Assembly: GCA_947000775.1 (NCBI GenBank)
Contig: CAMQGK010000604.1
Span: forward strand, 7,742,501-7,806,500
Direction of reading: 5' to 3'
DNA: 64,000 nt
Source of the DNA: Pterois miles
Taxonomy: Eukaryota > Chordata > Actinopteri > Perciformes > Scorpaenidae
This document shows positions 37,096-49,994 of the stretch, piece by piece; position 1 is the stretch's first letter, and every line of letters starts with the position of its first letter. The notes under the pieces were generated by a model. It was given only the letters and a program-made list of their open reading frames with translations, was not told the DNA's origin and searched no databases. A program made the position numbers and the translations under genes.

Positions 37096-39245
37096 AGACG
37101 GAAACATACTTTGACTCTTGACACGTGTTGCTGGACATTCGTAGGAAAACAAAAAAAAAACGGAGGAATAACTTTTTCATAAGATATCAAACAAACCGTT
37201 ATATGTTGCACGAGCCTCCCATTGGGATGCATCGAGAGGATGAGCCTGCGTCTCTCCTTCGCTATCAGCGATGCTGGCTTCAGATATCAGCTGGTAATCG
37301 TATGGCTTTACTCCAAAAATGACTTCTTCATGGTTGTCCTCTTCCTCCGTTTCATCCCTGCCCAGTCAGTTGGTAAAATCATTGGTGTACGTGATGGTGT
37401 TGTCCTCGACAGCACAGAGCAGGCTGTCCTCCATCTTAAGCTAGAAGCTAGTAAATTAGAAATTTTGCGGGGGGCTAACACACATTCAGCCGCTATTGGC
37501 AACTGTAAACGCCAATCAATATCTGCGACAATTCCCTCCCTAACTCACTATTTTTACAGAAAACAGGTAAATATGCAGAATCAAATAGCACGCTGCTAGT
37601 CGTTTCATGGGAACTTGAATGAAAAGTGTGCTAAAGATGCATAAAGCAATACATTTCCTCTCCCCTTTTACTTTTCAATTTTACATCATTTAAATATTAT
37701 GCATTTAAAACATTTAAAAAACACCTTGATTCCATAGTTCATCTGTCTCAGTTTAATTGTTTTAACATTTTAGTCAGAGATGTTAACTGGTTTCACTATG
37801 CGTGCTTTGTTACAAAGCAGAATGGCAGTTAGGTAAATGTTATTATGACTAATTCCCTACAGCAGATGTCACATGTAAACAGAAACACATGTAGCCGTTT
37901 GTTTTGCTCAAGTGGATGACAGCAGCACACCTTTGGTTATAAACCAGTCCAGTTCAGGACATAAGTGATCACAAAAGTTATTTCCTCTGGCCTGTGGCCT
38001 GGCCTCTCGCGTGCATGTTGCCTCACATGGGTCTCTGTTGGACACACACACCCAAACACATATACACAGACACAACACCCACCAGGCTCTTTCCTCCAGA
38101 CAACACCTGCTCTCCACACGAACAACCCCAGCTCATCCATCTCTGCCCGTCTCGCAACAAAACTCTCCTTCTCTTACAGTAAGCCTTGGCTTCCCCAGTG
38201 ATGGAGAACTTTAATGAAACACTAAGAGACTCTGACCTGTGACCTTTTCTAGAATAATGCTCACCCAGTGACGGCAAGCGGTACAAGATGAAGGTGAAGA
38301 GATAAAAAGGTGGTTGGATTTACAGACAAGAGAAATGGAGGAAACCGTCAAATAGATCATCGCCTAATCAAGCTCAAGGCCAATCACACGGGGCAGACAG
38401 GGAAACTTCCCGGCGAGTTGGCTGCTATCGGGAGGAATTCATAAGGGTAATGTGTCTGTTCTCCTTCCAACATCAGCTACTGTTGTCCAGGTCTGCTCTG
38501 CTTCTCCCACCTCCACCATTAAAAAGACATCCATCCTTACAATGAGACAGCGAGGGAGGCACGACAGAGATCGAGAGGCGCTGTTATCTAAAAGCCGCAG
38601 ACAGCGGCGTTTTACTTGTCAAAAATAAAACCACATGGATACATCACATAGGCCACAGAGTCGACGAGCCTCAGCATGTGCACACACAGATTCACTTCCA
38701 TATCTGCGTAGATGATCCGCTTAGAAAAACACACACGACTGATGACTAACTTATGGATGCAAATAAACATGTAAATACCACTGAGATTATGTTAAGTGTT
38801 GAAAGCAATAGATATAAACTTGATTAAAGATATTTGTTTTGGTCCATGTTTTGAGAAAGCCTTGCATATAAACTCCTAGTTGTGTGTGTGCGGGTGCATG
38901 CACTCATGAATCCTTGAACTTGTCAGCCTTTTGTAATGAGGGTTATGAAAATAAAACACAAAATACTGGCACTCGCTAACTTCTGTCATAACACATGACA
39001 CAGACATTCCTCTCAGAAGCTAATGAACAGTTGAGTGACTCAGTGTTATGGTTATGGCTCCACTAAAGCCAGTAGCTATGAGAAGATTAAGGAGGACTTC
39101 AGACGGATCCAAAACGAGCTCTGCCCCAGAAGGAATCTTATTTGGCCTTTCACTTGAGGGAGATCAATTCCAATCATGAGTCCTTTTTGCCTGCTTACTA
39201 TTTTCAATAAGTATCACTATAGATACAGAAGTGAAGGACAGCTGA

Positions 39246-39248
<3 letters not shown>

Positions 39249-39291
<43 letters not shown>
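39249..39291. repeat. (GT)n microsatellite
   Basis: About 21 perfect GT units in intergenic DNA. Confidence 0.98.
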
Positions 39292-39294
<3 letters not shown>

Positions 39295-41089
39295 CGCTGA
39301 CTGCCTCCCTCGCTGGCCTCTCCTGCTGTCAGTTTGTCTGCAACAACTCCAAACCGCACCACAACTCCAGTGATTCACAGAGCGTTCACCCTCCTTGCTT
39401 ACTTTTGGGCACTGGCTTTCGTTGCATTTTTGTTGTTTCGTTTCTACTTTCAGGGCACACATTTTATTTTTGGATTCCAAAACCAGAGCCAATCATACTG
39501 TATACTCTACAAGAGTGAAAGTTATGAAGCAGTGAGCTGTAATTTATTATTGGGTGTGCACAGTATACACTTATCTAGACTCTGGAGGCTGATTCCAAAC
39601 ATGAATTTATTCAGTAAAACTGTAATGATAAATTGTGTTCGGGAAGTGAACACACCAAGACTAAATGCTAAAAATACGCCTTGTGAAATATCATTCTTTC
39701 CCATAATTAAATAAGAGCTTGGCATCAATTCGGTCTTGTCATGAACAAGATGAAAATGTTAGTTGGCAGTTCCTGTCAACTTCAGCCAATGGGATCATTG
39801 TCATCAGAGGCCAATTCCACTCACCAATAGAGACCTATCCAATATATAAATATTTGATTTATAAAAATATGAAGGGAGAGAGATAAATATGTTTTTGATC
39901 CTATTTGAATTGCACCATGAATCACATATACAGTATAATGTTTGTCAATTTAAAACATAATTTTTCAAGTCAAGAAAGTCTCAGTTTTCCGTAAGTTTGT
40001 TTAATTAATATTTAGTTTTGTGTGAAATCACTCAGTGACCTACATCCCTCGTCTCGGACAATATATGTCACCAACTGTTTCCACACTGGCAATATTTGCA
40101 CTGTCTATTTATATTGTATTGTATATCTTAAAGTGACATAGTTTATATTTGTATATTGTTCCTCTTGTAATATATATAAATTATAGTTTAACTGAAAGAG
40201 AGAGGACGTATCTCGCTGTTGGTAATGTTGGAACTACAGAAACACTGTTTGTCTAGCGCCAATAGAAAGCCAAAGTCATGACGTCCCGTGCAAAGTAGCC
40301 TTTATTCCACCAGCATATCAGCTCAGCGCAGTCTCTCTTTCAGCATTTCCTTCATCAGTCTTTCTGAAAATCCTCCACCACAGCCGTTGCTACAAGAAAT
40401 TGAACCATGCATGGATGAGGGAATCTGCAGACCAGCACCCCTTTTCACAGGCCCCTACAATGCCAGATTCATGCCAAGTTCATTAATTGCCCCATTTAGC
40501 TCAGTGAAGACCCACACCTGGCTCTTTTCATGCACTTAATACACTCGGTGTTTGACCTTATATATGTTATTATCATTGGACCATGCTGTGTGAAATCTCC
40601 CCCACGGGGACTAAAATGTGAAGTGCTGCACCCAGATGAGCCATGGCATTTTATTAGCACGCTATTTGTTAGTCTGCTTTTAAAAGCACGCTGTGGAGGG
40701 GTTTAAACATGTTATTATTATCATAAAACACCCCGCCCTACAGCTGTATGGTTATAGGAGACACAGAGACGGACACAGCTAAGAGGCAACGGCTATAGAA
40801 AGAGGGTGAAGTGAAAAACAGGACAGAGAGTAATATAGAGACGTGGAGTAATAATGAGGCACTCATCTGGAAGTATTTTGTGTCAAAGCGGAAAGACACT
40901 GTGTTTCTGAAAATGGTCGTGGCAGCAATCTCCAAGAGTACAGAGTCTTATCTGACGTATTAATTTAGGATAATTGTTTAAACAAAGCTGTCTTTAGAGA
41001 GCACATGGCTGCTGGGAGTGATTATGATTGTGATCACAATTTCTTTGGATAGTCCAATTCTGATACTCCATTCGCCATTAAGCAATGAT

Positions 41090-41345
41090 ATTTGCTCTGT
41101 CCTCGACCAAAGAAATTCTTATACAAGTCAAGTAATGATTTTGACGACTAATTGAATAGTTGATTTTAACTGACAGATCTATGAAACTGAATTTCTCCAG
41201 AAAGAAATATAGAAAAGCACCACTTTAAATCTTGTGTTTACCAGAGATGTGCTCATAAGTTTCTTGGAAATAAGTCATTCAGCATGAAAAAAGCATAAAA
41301 AAATGACTAATCGACTAATAAAATCATAGATCAAAGTCTGATGGG
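41090..41345 (+). repeat. Dispersed repeat family C, copy 1
   Basis: Shares CCAGAGATGTGCTCATAAGT, TTGGAAATAAGTCATT and AATGACTAATCGACTAAT with copies at 49712-49992 and 53632-54222. The end-like words suggest a small hAT-type element. Confidence 0.65.
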
Positions 41346-41536
41346 CTGCCCAAATTTTTCACTAAAAATAACTCTACAAAAAGAATATATAAATAGAAAA
41401 TAATGGATATGTTCAGGTTTGGTATATAGTAGCACTGGCTGCCCCCTTTTTATTTTTTTTTCATGCATGTGATGATTTATGTTTTAATGTATTCCTTATC
41501 ATTTAAACTGGAGTAGGTGGGCATGTCTGTCTACGT

Positions 41537-41807
41537 CAGTGGTTTTCAAAGTGGGGTCCGGAGACCCCCAGGGGTCATGAAGGGGTGCCAGGGAGTCCCC
41601 AGCAAGAAAGGAAATCCTTTATTTTCTCTATAATTCCATCCATAAGTAACACAATGACAGAACGTATTGTACACTTTCTCTAATAATACAAAAGCAAATA
41701 TCTTATCAGATGGGGGACCCTGGGACAAAATCTTATCAAATTAGGGTCCATGGTTTAATTTGTGTCAGTTTCGGGGTCCCTGATGTAAAAAAGTTTGGGA
41801 ACCATTG
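41537..41807. mobile_element. hAT-like non-autonomous element, about 270 bp
   Basis: CAGTGGTTTTCAAAGTGGGG at the left and AAGTTTGGGAACCATTG at the right form terminal inverted repeats. The flanking 8-mers GTCTACGT and GACTAGGT match at six positions, consistent with a hAT target duplication. No coding sequence. Confidence 0.75.
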
Positions 41808-41989
41808 GACTAGGTCACTGAAGAGAGCAACGTAAACATAAAAGAGCGCCAGCATATGGGATTTCTATATGTACTCCTTGTCGTAAACAAGGAGTTTTTC
41901 ATCATTATATTAAAGTTAAGATGAGTCAAAGTTACCGCAATAATAACACATTTTAGCATATTGTTTTAGCACCACAAATATCTTTAAGG

Positions 41990-42665
41990 CATTAATGCGA
42001 CTTGCAATTTTTACCTTGTAGCAGGCTCAGTTATAAAACTAGTGAAGATACTGGCATCATATGAAACTAGAAAACCCAATGAATCCATTGTTACAAATCA
42101 TGTTATACTACCTTGTCAGGACACAGGATAAATAACGCTGCAAACTTGAACAAAATTTTGGCAAGAAAAATCGTCATGGTCATTTTCAAAGGGGTCCCTT
42201 AACCTCTGACATCATGATGTGTGAATGAAAATGGGTTCTCTGGGTACCCACCAGTCTCCCCTTTACAGACATGATCACTTTATGATAATCACATGCAGTT
42301 TGGATCAAGTCATAGTCAAGTCAGCACACTGACACTGACAGCTGTTGTTGCCTGATGGGCTACAGTTTGCCATGTTATGATTTGAGTATATTTTTATGCT
42401 AAATGCAGAACCTGTGAGGCTTTCTGGACAATATTTATCAATGTTTTGCAATATTAATTGATTTCCAATAATAAATATATACATGCATTTGCATAAAGCA
42501 GCATATTTGCCCACTCCCATGTTCATAAGAGTATTAAATACTAGTTAAATCTCCCTTTAAGGTACATTTTGAGCAGATAAAAAATGTGATTAATTTGCGA
42601 TTAATCATGATAAAGTGTGGACAATCATGTAATTAATTGCGATTAAATATTTCAATCGATTGACT
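41990..42665 (-). repeat. Dispersed repeat family A, copy 1 (inverted)
   Basis: The reverse complement of the units at 57240-57765 and 59645-60255, sharing CAGAAACCCTCACAGGTTCT, ATGCTCAAATCATAACATGG and the GATTAATCGCGATTAA end. Confidence 0.75.
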
Positions 42666-44567
42666 TCCCTTGTCAAAAGCACAGGACTAAACCATGGCGG
42701 TAAATAAAAGAGAGAGGGATGAGAAAGAAAAATACAGCAAGACCTCCGTGTTCATAATCCTTGACTGACTCCTTGAATTTGACATGGGATTAGTCATTTA
42801 GCATTTTACAATTTTTCAGGGTTTTCCCAGAAGGTGTATTTTCCAGTAAACAATTTACTTCAGCGACAACTGTACCGTGAATGTTACAGCCTCAGATTAA
42901 GGCACGAAGGCTTTAACCAAAACTAAGTCAATGTGGATGTGACCACAATAATTTAACCTACCAAGAATTGGCTGAACACAGAAAAAACATCAAACTAAAC
43001 TAAAAAAACTAAAACTAAAACTAAAACATCAAATAAATACAACAAACGACACACACGGATCAGAAAAATTTTATCTTTTACCATCCACTGTTTTGCGGTA
43101 TGTAGATCTTTTACAAACTGTTAGTACTATGAAAAGTTACATCAATATGAAGTATTGATAGATTAGACGATTGACTTTTGCATCAATGTACTAATTTTCC
43201 AAAAAAACACCCCTGTTGTAAAACTAATTGCGGTGCGATGCATGGCAGAGCACATAACTGAAACCTGAACAAGGAGTCTACAGTCTACATGTTAACAACT
43301 TGTGCAGTGCTTTCAGCAAAATGCTAAAGTCAACATGCTAACATGCTCAGTGCGACAATACTAAGAAGCTATTGTTAGCAGGTATAGTGTTTTTGATTAG
43401 TGAGGTATTAAGGTATTAGCATGCAGTGTACTGGACAAAGTAAAATCTTGAGTTGATGATAGCACTAGATGAGTTAAACTAGCGCAGATCTGACTGCTTC
43501 GACGCTTCGTCAGTTGCCATGGTATCTGACCTCCAAATCAGTATTCACACGCTTTGGTTTCTTTTTATTGTTGTTGTTTTGTTTATATATAAGTCTGTAA
43601 TAATAATGTTTAAATCCAAAAATAGCCCATGAAATAAGGAATAATCCCACAACATTAATCACTATTCATATTCAAAATTAATTATTTTCAGACAGATATT
43701 GTTGTTAGTTGTGTGTAGACGTGAGTGTGTACAGTAGTGCAGCAGCCCTGTCACTGAAACGAGTGAGATGGAGACCGACAGACATGTCGGCCTGCTACGC
43801 AACGTTGCGCCTCGGTGAACCTGAGGAAAAACAAATGGTCCAATGATAAACTGAATCAAAAGAGTGGGATTAATGCAATTAACATGACAGGTTGTAAGGT
43901 GCAAAAGTAGAAGTAATAATAGTAATAAATAATAATAAATAATGTTGTTCCGACCCTCAATATGAAGTAAATAAATGGAGAAAGACAGGGAAAATGCTGC
44001 AGAAATAGATGTAAAACAAATTCAATGACATGAGAAACACACTAGACACTATTATTGATATTACGACTTTGAGAGGCGATTCAAAATGACAAATGTTTTC
44101 TTCCTAAACTCAACAACAAGCCATCCGTTGATGTGTTAACAGTTGGCTTATCTCAGTGTATTTGATCTTATAACAGCCAACTAGTACAGGAATGTTGTGG
44201 ATGTGGAGGCCACGTACCAGCAGACAGAGAACAGCAGACACTACTCGTCTTAATATTCTGACAGCTGATTCACGTGTTCACACAAAAGGCAAATGAACCA
44301 TGAACATAGCTTCAACATTGTTTTTGCACTTTTCAGTCTTTCTGCCAGTATATGGATTTGAGAAGATAAATGCAACATAATATAAACTTTTTTGATGCCA
44401 TTTTCATGAGGATTATTCAAGATCAACAGATGTCCCCAACTTCTATATCTGCAAAACTGCATCTTCTGGTATTAACAATACTGATGGACTGTCTCTGCTG
44501 AAATACCCCAAACACTAGTGATATACAGTATAAGTGTATCCCCATTCAAATAGGTATACACATTTTT

Positions 44568-44570
<3 letters not shown>

Positions 44571-44625
<55 letters not shown>
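44571..44625. repeat. (TA)n microsatellite
   Basis: About 27 perfect TA units in intergenic DNA. Confidence 0.98.
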
Positions 44626-44633
<8 letters not shown>

Positions 44634-45582
44634 GTACAGTATATACTCTGATCCGCATACCCATGTCTAAGTAGAGAATATGACATTACATGAGGGGTAA
44701 CAACAAGGTTCTTGTAAAATGAAACTGATCAGCAGCTACTGAAAAATTAGAGGATGCACATGATGATTAATTTATATTCCAGTAAACAGCTGGTACCGTT
44801 TCTTATAAACTGAATTAGAGGTTTCTTAATAAACTGCTCTGACTCAGAAACTCAAAGTGCTTATTTTAGAACCTCTTTCTCTTTAAAGCCAAAAGGCAGA
44901 GCATGTCTTTATAAGCAACGCTCTGCTTTTTCTGATACATGAACAGATATGGTGAGCAGTTAAGACCGTGATCCCTAACAGCTGTTCCTGCATTAGATGG
45001 GATCAGAGTATTCCCCCGACGGTGAAGCACAACGCCAGTTCACATTCTCTAACAAGGCCGATTACACCGCTCCTAATGCACTGTAACTGCCTACAACATC
45101 ACCAACAGTGACTGCCAACAAATCAATGCACGATATACAGAAAACCTGTGAAATGTACTTCTGCTACTCTAATACTTCATCATGACTTAACCAGTGCTGT
45201 CAGCGTGGTGTTACCTTCAGGTTTGACTGAATATATTTCATTCAGTACACTCTGGTTGCATTCAGAAGAAATCCTTGTGGGTAATAACACTTATTAACAG
45301 AGACTGAGGAGCATTAGCAGCCTCCATGTCACACCTCACCAACCTGAGCTGTGACCATGTGTCACCGTTTACTGCACTAACGCCGTGTCGGCAGCAACCA
45401 GGAAGAGAAGATTCAATCGGCCGAGCTGAGTGGAGGTGTGTGTGACACTGTATATGTATACATGTGCTGTGTTAACAGAGTACTGCAAAGCCTGGCGTCA
45501 CAACCAAAGCTTCACTATTCCTCTTAATACACTACCTTAAATGGTGAGTAGAGCCTTGAAACCTTTTGTTTTAGTGAATATA

Positions 45583-45862
45583 GGGCTGCTAATGATTATT
45601 ATTTTATTTTTGATTAATCTTTCGGTCATTATCTCTATTAATTTATTAGTTGTTTGGTCTACAAAATGTAAAAAACGGTGAAAAATGTCAATCAGTGTTT
45701 TCCAAAGCCCAAGATGACATCCTCAAATGTCTTTTTTTGTCCACAACTTAAAGATAGTCATAGAGGAGAAAGACACCAGAAAATATTCACATTGAAGAAG
45801 CTGCAGTCAATACTCAAACCTATTAAATGATTGAACTAACTGATTAATTGTTGCAGCTCTAT
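45583..45862 (+). repeat. Dispersed repeat family B, copy 1
   Basis: TAGGGCTGCTAATGATTATT opens it, CAATCAGTGTTTTCCAAAGC with CCAAGATGACATCCTCA is the core, and GATTAATTGTTGCAGCTCT closes it. Ends are inverted, as in small hAT-type elements. Confidence 0.7.
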
Positions 45863-47829
45863 TTGAGAAAATTATTTCACAATATTTAACTTTAGCTAAA
45901 AAATGCATTTTTGTTTACATTTGATTGTCTGAAACAATTTGAGAGAGAAAAAAGAAGCTAAACTAAATACATAGGGAGTTAAAGCATCTCTTAATTGCTG
46001 AGTTTAAGTTATTCTAATTCATAGGCTATGCGATTGAAAGAAGGTGATATCGGTTGGAAAAGCACAGCAATCCTCGAGAACTGAAAGTCTTTCAATTCAC
46101 TTTTTGAACTGAACTGGCTTTATGAGCAGTTAGACTGATTGCTGCTATTTCACCTATTTCACCATTGTGCCATCGTGTGTGTGTGTGTGTGTGCCTGTTT
46201 GTTGAGTATACAGTGTGTTTGTAAGCTAGTTATTTATAGTTGGAGCTAATGTTATGAGGCTCCATCCCCAGAGATCCCCAATTATCATGGAATTTAGAAA
46301 GCAATAGCTAAACCCAAACAGTCTAAAACAGTGCTAAGAATAGACTGACCTTAGACATGATCCATTCTCACAGCATAAATGCAGTCATATCACTAGAAGA
46401 CAGGGTGAAGAGCAAACACACATACAGACACGGAGGCTCTTCTCTCTCCAGGAATGCTTTTAGAGTGTTGAGAGCAGACACTGTGTGTAGGCAGATGTCT
46501 CTGCAGTAATAGTGGAAACTATCATAAATTCTGCATCTAACTTTGTGATGCTAACACTCCAAGAGGTTTTTGAGATGTAACACAGTGATAAATCACTGAG
46601 CAATATCTGTCCTCCATAGGAAGGACTGGAAACGACTTGTTGAACAAATGCATATCTGGTGAGCCTACAGACGATGAAGTGTGATTTGCGTGACAACAGT
46701 TTTATTGAAACAAGTTCCCAGAAAGCTACAACATTGTGTTTCGTTCATAAAAACTGTAAATAAATCTCCCATTTCTCATATGGGTGTGTGTGTGTGTACG
46801 TAATGCTGTTGACTCATCGTGTCTGAACTAGTTAACTTTAAAAAAACAACACTCTACCCTAAGATAAGTAGTAACATGGTACAATGATGTAGGAGAAGTT
46901 AGACATAAACCTAATGGACACTTGCAATGCAATGAGACCAGCTGATGCTAATGTCGCTGTAAGTTCATGCTGGATGAAGTGCGCAGACATGCCGCAAGGC
47001 TCTGAAACTGGAGCTGGAGCTGGACTTTGGAGTTGGAACGGGATTTGAGTTCATGGTGAACTTGAATTTGCGTGTTACACGGCAATCATCTGAACTCTCA
47101 CAGACTCTCTGCTGGCTTCAACAGCGTTCGACATAACATTGGACAATGGGAATCAGTTAGAAAGAGTTGTTTTAAACGCTCCACTCATCGAGACAGCAAA
47201 TAACAAATAAGAGAGAAACAGAGACAGAAACAAAGTAGTGAGGCAGACTGATGGAAGTGAAGGCATGCAGTCATTGAAATTTAAAGAGGCTCACTCACGC
47301 AGGTCTAGTGTGCCGGCTGCCTCACGGCCACTGCACTTCCCATGCTACTGTAAACTCCAGACAGAGCTGGCCCTTTGATCCTTGAACGGCAGTAGGCGGC
47401 CATTCAGACTATAAAACAAAACCACCTGCACACACACAGATGCGCACAAACAAGTACAAGGAAGTTCTGATGACAGCATATACATTACGAAGGATGTGTC
47501 AACTGAGGACGCACATAGCTGTCAAGGTTTCAAGGCATGCTAGTACACGCTGAAGTGGCCTTATGATGCTCTTACTGCGGCACTGCCTTACTTTGCAATT
47601 TCACTTTGAATACATTAAAGGTACGATAACAATTTACATGTATTAACTACTTTGTATTTCCAATGTGTGAACAGATTGTAATGTAACTAATCATCTTTCT
47701 ATAGCAGCCTGTGGACTGATTTCTATGTGAAGCACTCAGGATGGTTTTGTTTTGTACCGTTAGCTGATGAAGTAATTTGCAAATGGCTAGCTAGTATCAT
47801 GGAGATTGGACATTAGAGATGTGGTGGTG

Positions 47830-48463
47830 ATATAAATCAGCCATAACTTTATGACTACCTGCCTAATACTGAGTAGGTCCAGCACGTCCCACAGATGCTG
47901 GATTGGATTGAGATCTGGAGAATTTTGAGTCCAAGTCGACACCTCAAACTCATCGTTGTGTTCCTAAAACCATTCTTGAACCATTTCTGTAGTGTGCACA
48001 CTCCCTCTGCCGACTCGCTTTCTTCCCACAATGCATCCTGGTGCTATGTCTTCCCCAGGTAAATGATGCCCCTGCACCTGGCCATCCACATGATGCAAAA
48101 GACAACATGATTCATCAGATCAGACCTTCTTCCACTGCTCCGTGGTCCAGTTCTGATGCTCATGTGCCCATTGGAGGTGCTTTTAGCAGTGGACACAGGT
48201 CAGCATGGGCACCCTGACCGGTCTGACCGGGCCAGCCTTGGCTCCCCATGTGCATCATTGAGCCTCTGACCCTGTTGCCGGTTCATCGGTTTTCCTTCCT
48301 TGGACCACTTTTGGTAGGTCCTGACCACTGCAGACCAGGAACATCCCACAAGAGCTGCAGTTTTGGAGATGCTCTGACCCAGCTGTCAAGCCATCACAAT
48401 TTGGCCCTTGTCAAAGTCACTCACATCCTTATGCTTGCCATAATGTTATGGCTGATTGGTGTA
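47830..48463 (-). mobile_element. Internally deleted Tc1-like element
   Basis: The ends AATCAGCCATAACTTTATGA and the complement of CATAATGTTATGGCTGATTG form imperfect inverted repeats. The interior reads on the minus strand as pieces of a Tc1-type transposase gene (segments around 47880-48000, 48030-48200 and 48230-48430). At about 630 bp it is around half the length I would expect for the full family, so large internal parts are missing. Confidence 0.75.
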
Positions 48464-48689
48464 TGATGGTAATGTAATGTCATGTCACTGTTTTGACTCA
48501 TGCCCAAGATGATTGCTTGTGCCTACGGAGTGCGAGCACATACACAAGCAACAGGATGCCGACTGCAGGTCACTTAATGGCCACCGGTGTCATTAATAAC
48601 AAGGATTTTCTGAAAGTTACATGTAGCACCTTTGAGTAAAACTACTACAGTACCATCACTAATACGACAACCATTACCGATAATAGCAA

Positions 48690-48713
48690 ATATTATTATT
48701 ATTATTATTATTA
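48690..48713. repeat. (ATT)n microsatellite
   Basis: Seven to eight ATT units, followed about 150 bp later by AGTACTTTATTGATCCCC (48867-48884), a tail motif seen at the 3' ends of some fish retroelements. Confidence 0.85.
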
Positions 48714-49354
48714 TAAAGGAAGAAATAAGAAAAAGTAGCAAAACCATATACAAACAAGAAAGAAACTAAAGGAACAGTGTCTCCAGATGTGTTTTAAGGA
48801 GTGATTTAACATCCAATATAGATGAGAGAAAGTAAGTTGGTCACTCCTCGGGCAGATCATAAGATAGTACTTTATTGATCCCCGGGGGGCGGAATTCTGG
48901 ATCATTTTGCAGTCTTAGAGCTATGATGGGTTGGACAGAATGCAACACTAAGATAAATTTGGCAAGCAAAACAGGGAACTACTTTAACAATACATGCCTT
49001 GTGAAAACTAGTTCCTGTAACGAAGACAATTGATTATTCAGAGGATAAAAACTGATCTGATGTAAGTCAAAGCAAAGGTCACATGGGTAAGCACAAACAT
49101 CTTTCAAGAACAAAGTCAGAGCACAAAAGCCTGGTATGCTAAAGAGAGTTTGAAGTCTGCCAAGTTAACAACTTGTCCTCATCATATGAGGTCAATGACG
49201 CTGCCCTTAACCTGTGAACTCGGGGCTCTTGTAAAAACTCTACAAAGAGGTACATTTAACTGCTGCAATCAACTATCCCAAGAGGTATTCCAGCTGCATG
49301 CTGTTAGACTTCCCGCTACCTAAATTTATACTCTTGTGTATTTTTTTTACATGA

Positions 49355-49690
49355 CTCGGTGGTGCAGTTATTAACACTGTTGCCTCACAGCGAAAGGGTT
49401 CCGGTTTGAACCCTGCCTGGGGTCCTTTCTGTATGGAGTCTGCATGTTCTCCTCATGTTAGTGTGGGTTTTCTCCAGGTTCTCCGGTTTCTTCCCACAGT
49501 CCAAAGATATGCAGGTTACGTAAACTGATGACTCGAAAATTTGAAGCATTGAAACATGAATGGTTGTCTGTCTCTATGTGTCAGCCTTGTGATAGTGTGA
49601 CGCCCTGAGGGTGTACCCCACATTTGCCCAATGTCAGCTGGGATCGGCTTCAGCCCCTCATGACCCTGAATAGGATAAACAGTTACAGAT
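49355..49690 (+). repeat. tRNA-derived SINE-like repeat, nearly complete
   Basis: The head GGTGCAGTTATTAACACTGT with GGTTTGAACCC resembles a tRNA A box and B box. The CTCCGGTTTCTTCCCACAGT core and the GGATAAACAGTTACAGATAA tail follow. It matches the split copy at 6855-7960. Confidence 0.75.
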
Positions 49691-49711
49691 AATGGATGCA
49701 TGACTTGATCT

Positions 49712-49992
49712 TTAATAGGGCCTCAACCAAGGAAATTCTTAGACAACTAACGCTCACAATTTTGCTGACCACTCGATTAGTTGATTTAATCGACATAAAA
49801 CTGAGTTTCTCCACAAAGAATCACACAGAAGCACCACTTTAAATTTTGTGTGTTTACCAGAGATGTGCTCAAAAGTTTCTTGGAAATAAGTCATGAAAAA
49901 AGCAATAAAAAATGACTAATTGACTAAAGAAATCTTAGTCCACTCAGACCAAAACAACAGTTTGGTCGACTAATCTACTAAGAGGCGACCCT
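49712..49992 (+). repeat. Dispersed repeat family C, copy 2
   Basis: Starts TAGGGCCTCAACCAAGGAAA and ends TAAGAGGCGACCCT, giving short inverted ends around the shared core. Confidence 0.7.
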
Positions 49993-49994
49993 AA

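Larger units (their letters stand above)
35600..41085. other. Intergenic DNA, mostly unique
   Basis: Apart from the GT microsatellite and a short repeat at 36960, this is low-repeat sequence with no supported gene. The 38400-38720 stretch keeps several CpGs and looks unique, so it could be conserved non-coding DNA, but that cannot be judged from one sequence. Confidence 0.4.
42670..47825. other. Intergenic DNA with no gene seen
   Basis: Only the TA microsatellite, the family B copy and small GT runs (46176-46192, 46785-46797) stand out. Confidence 0.45.
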
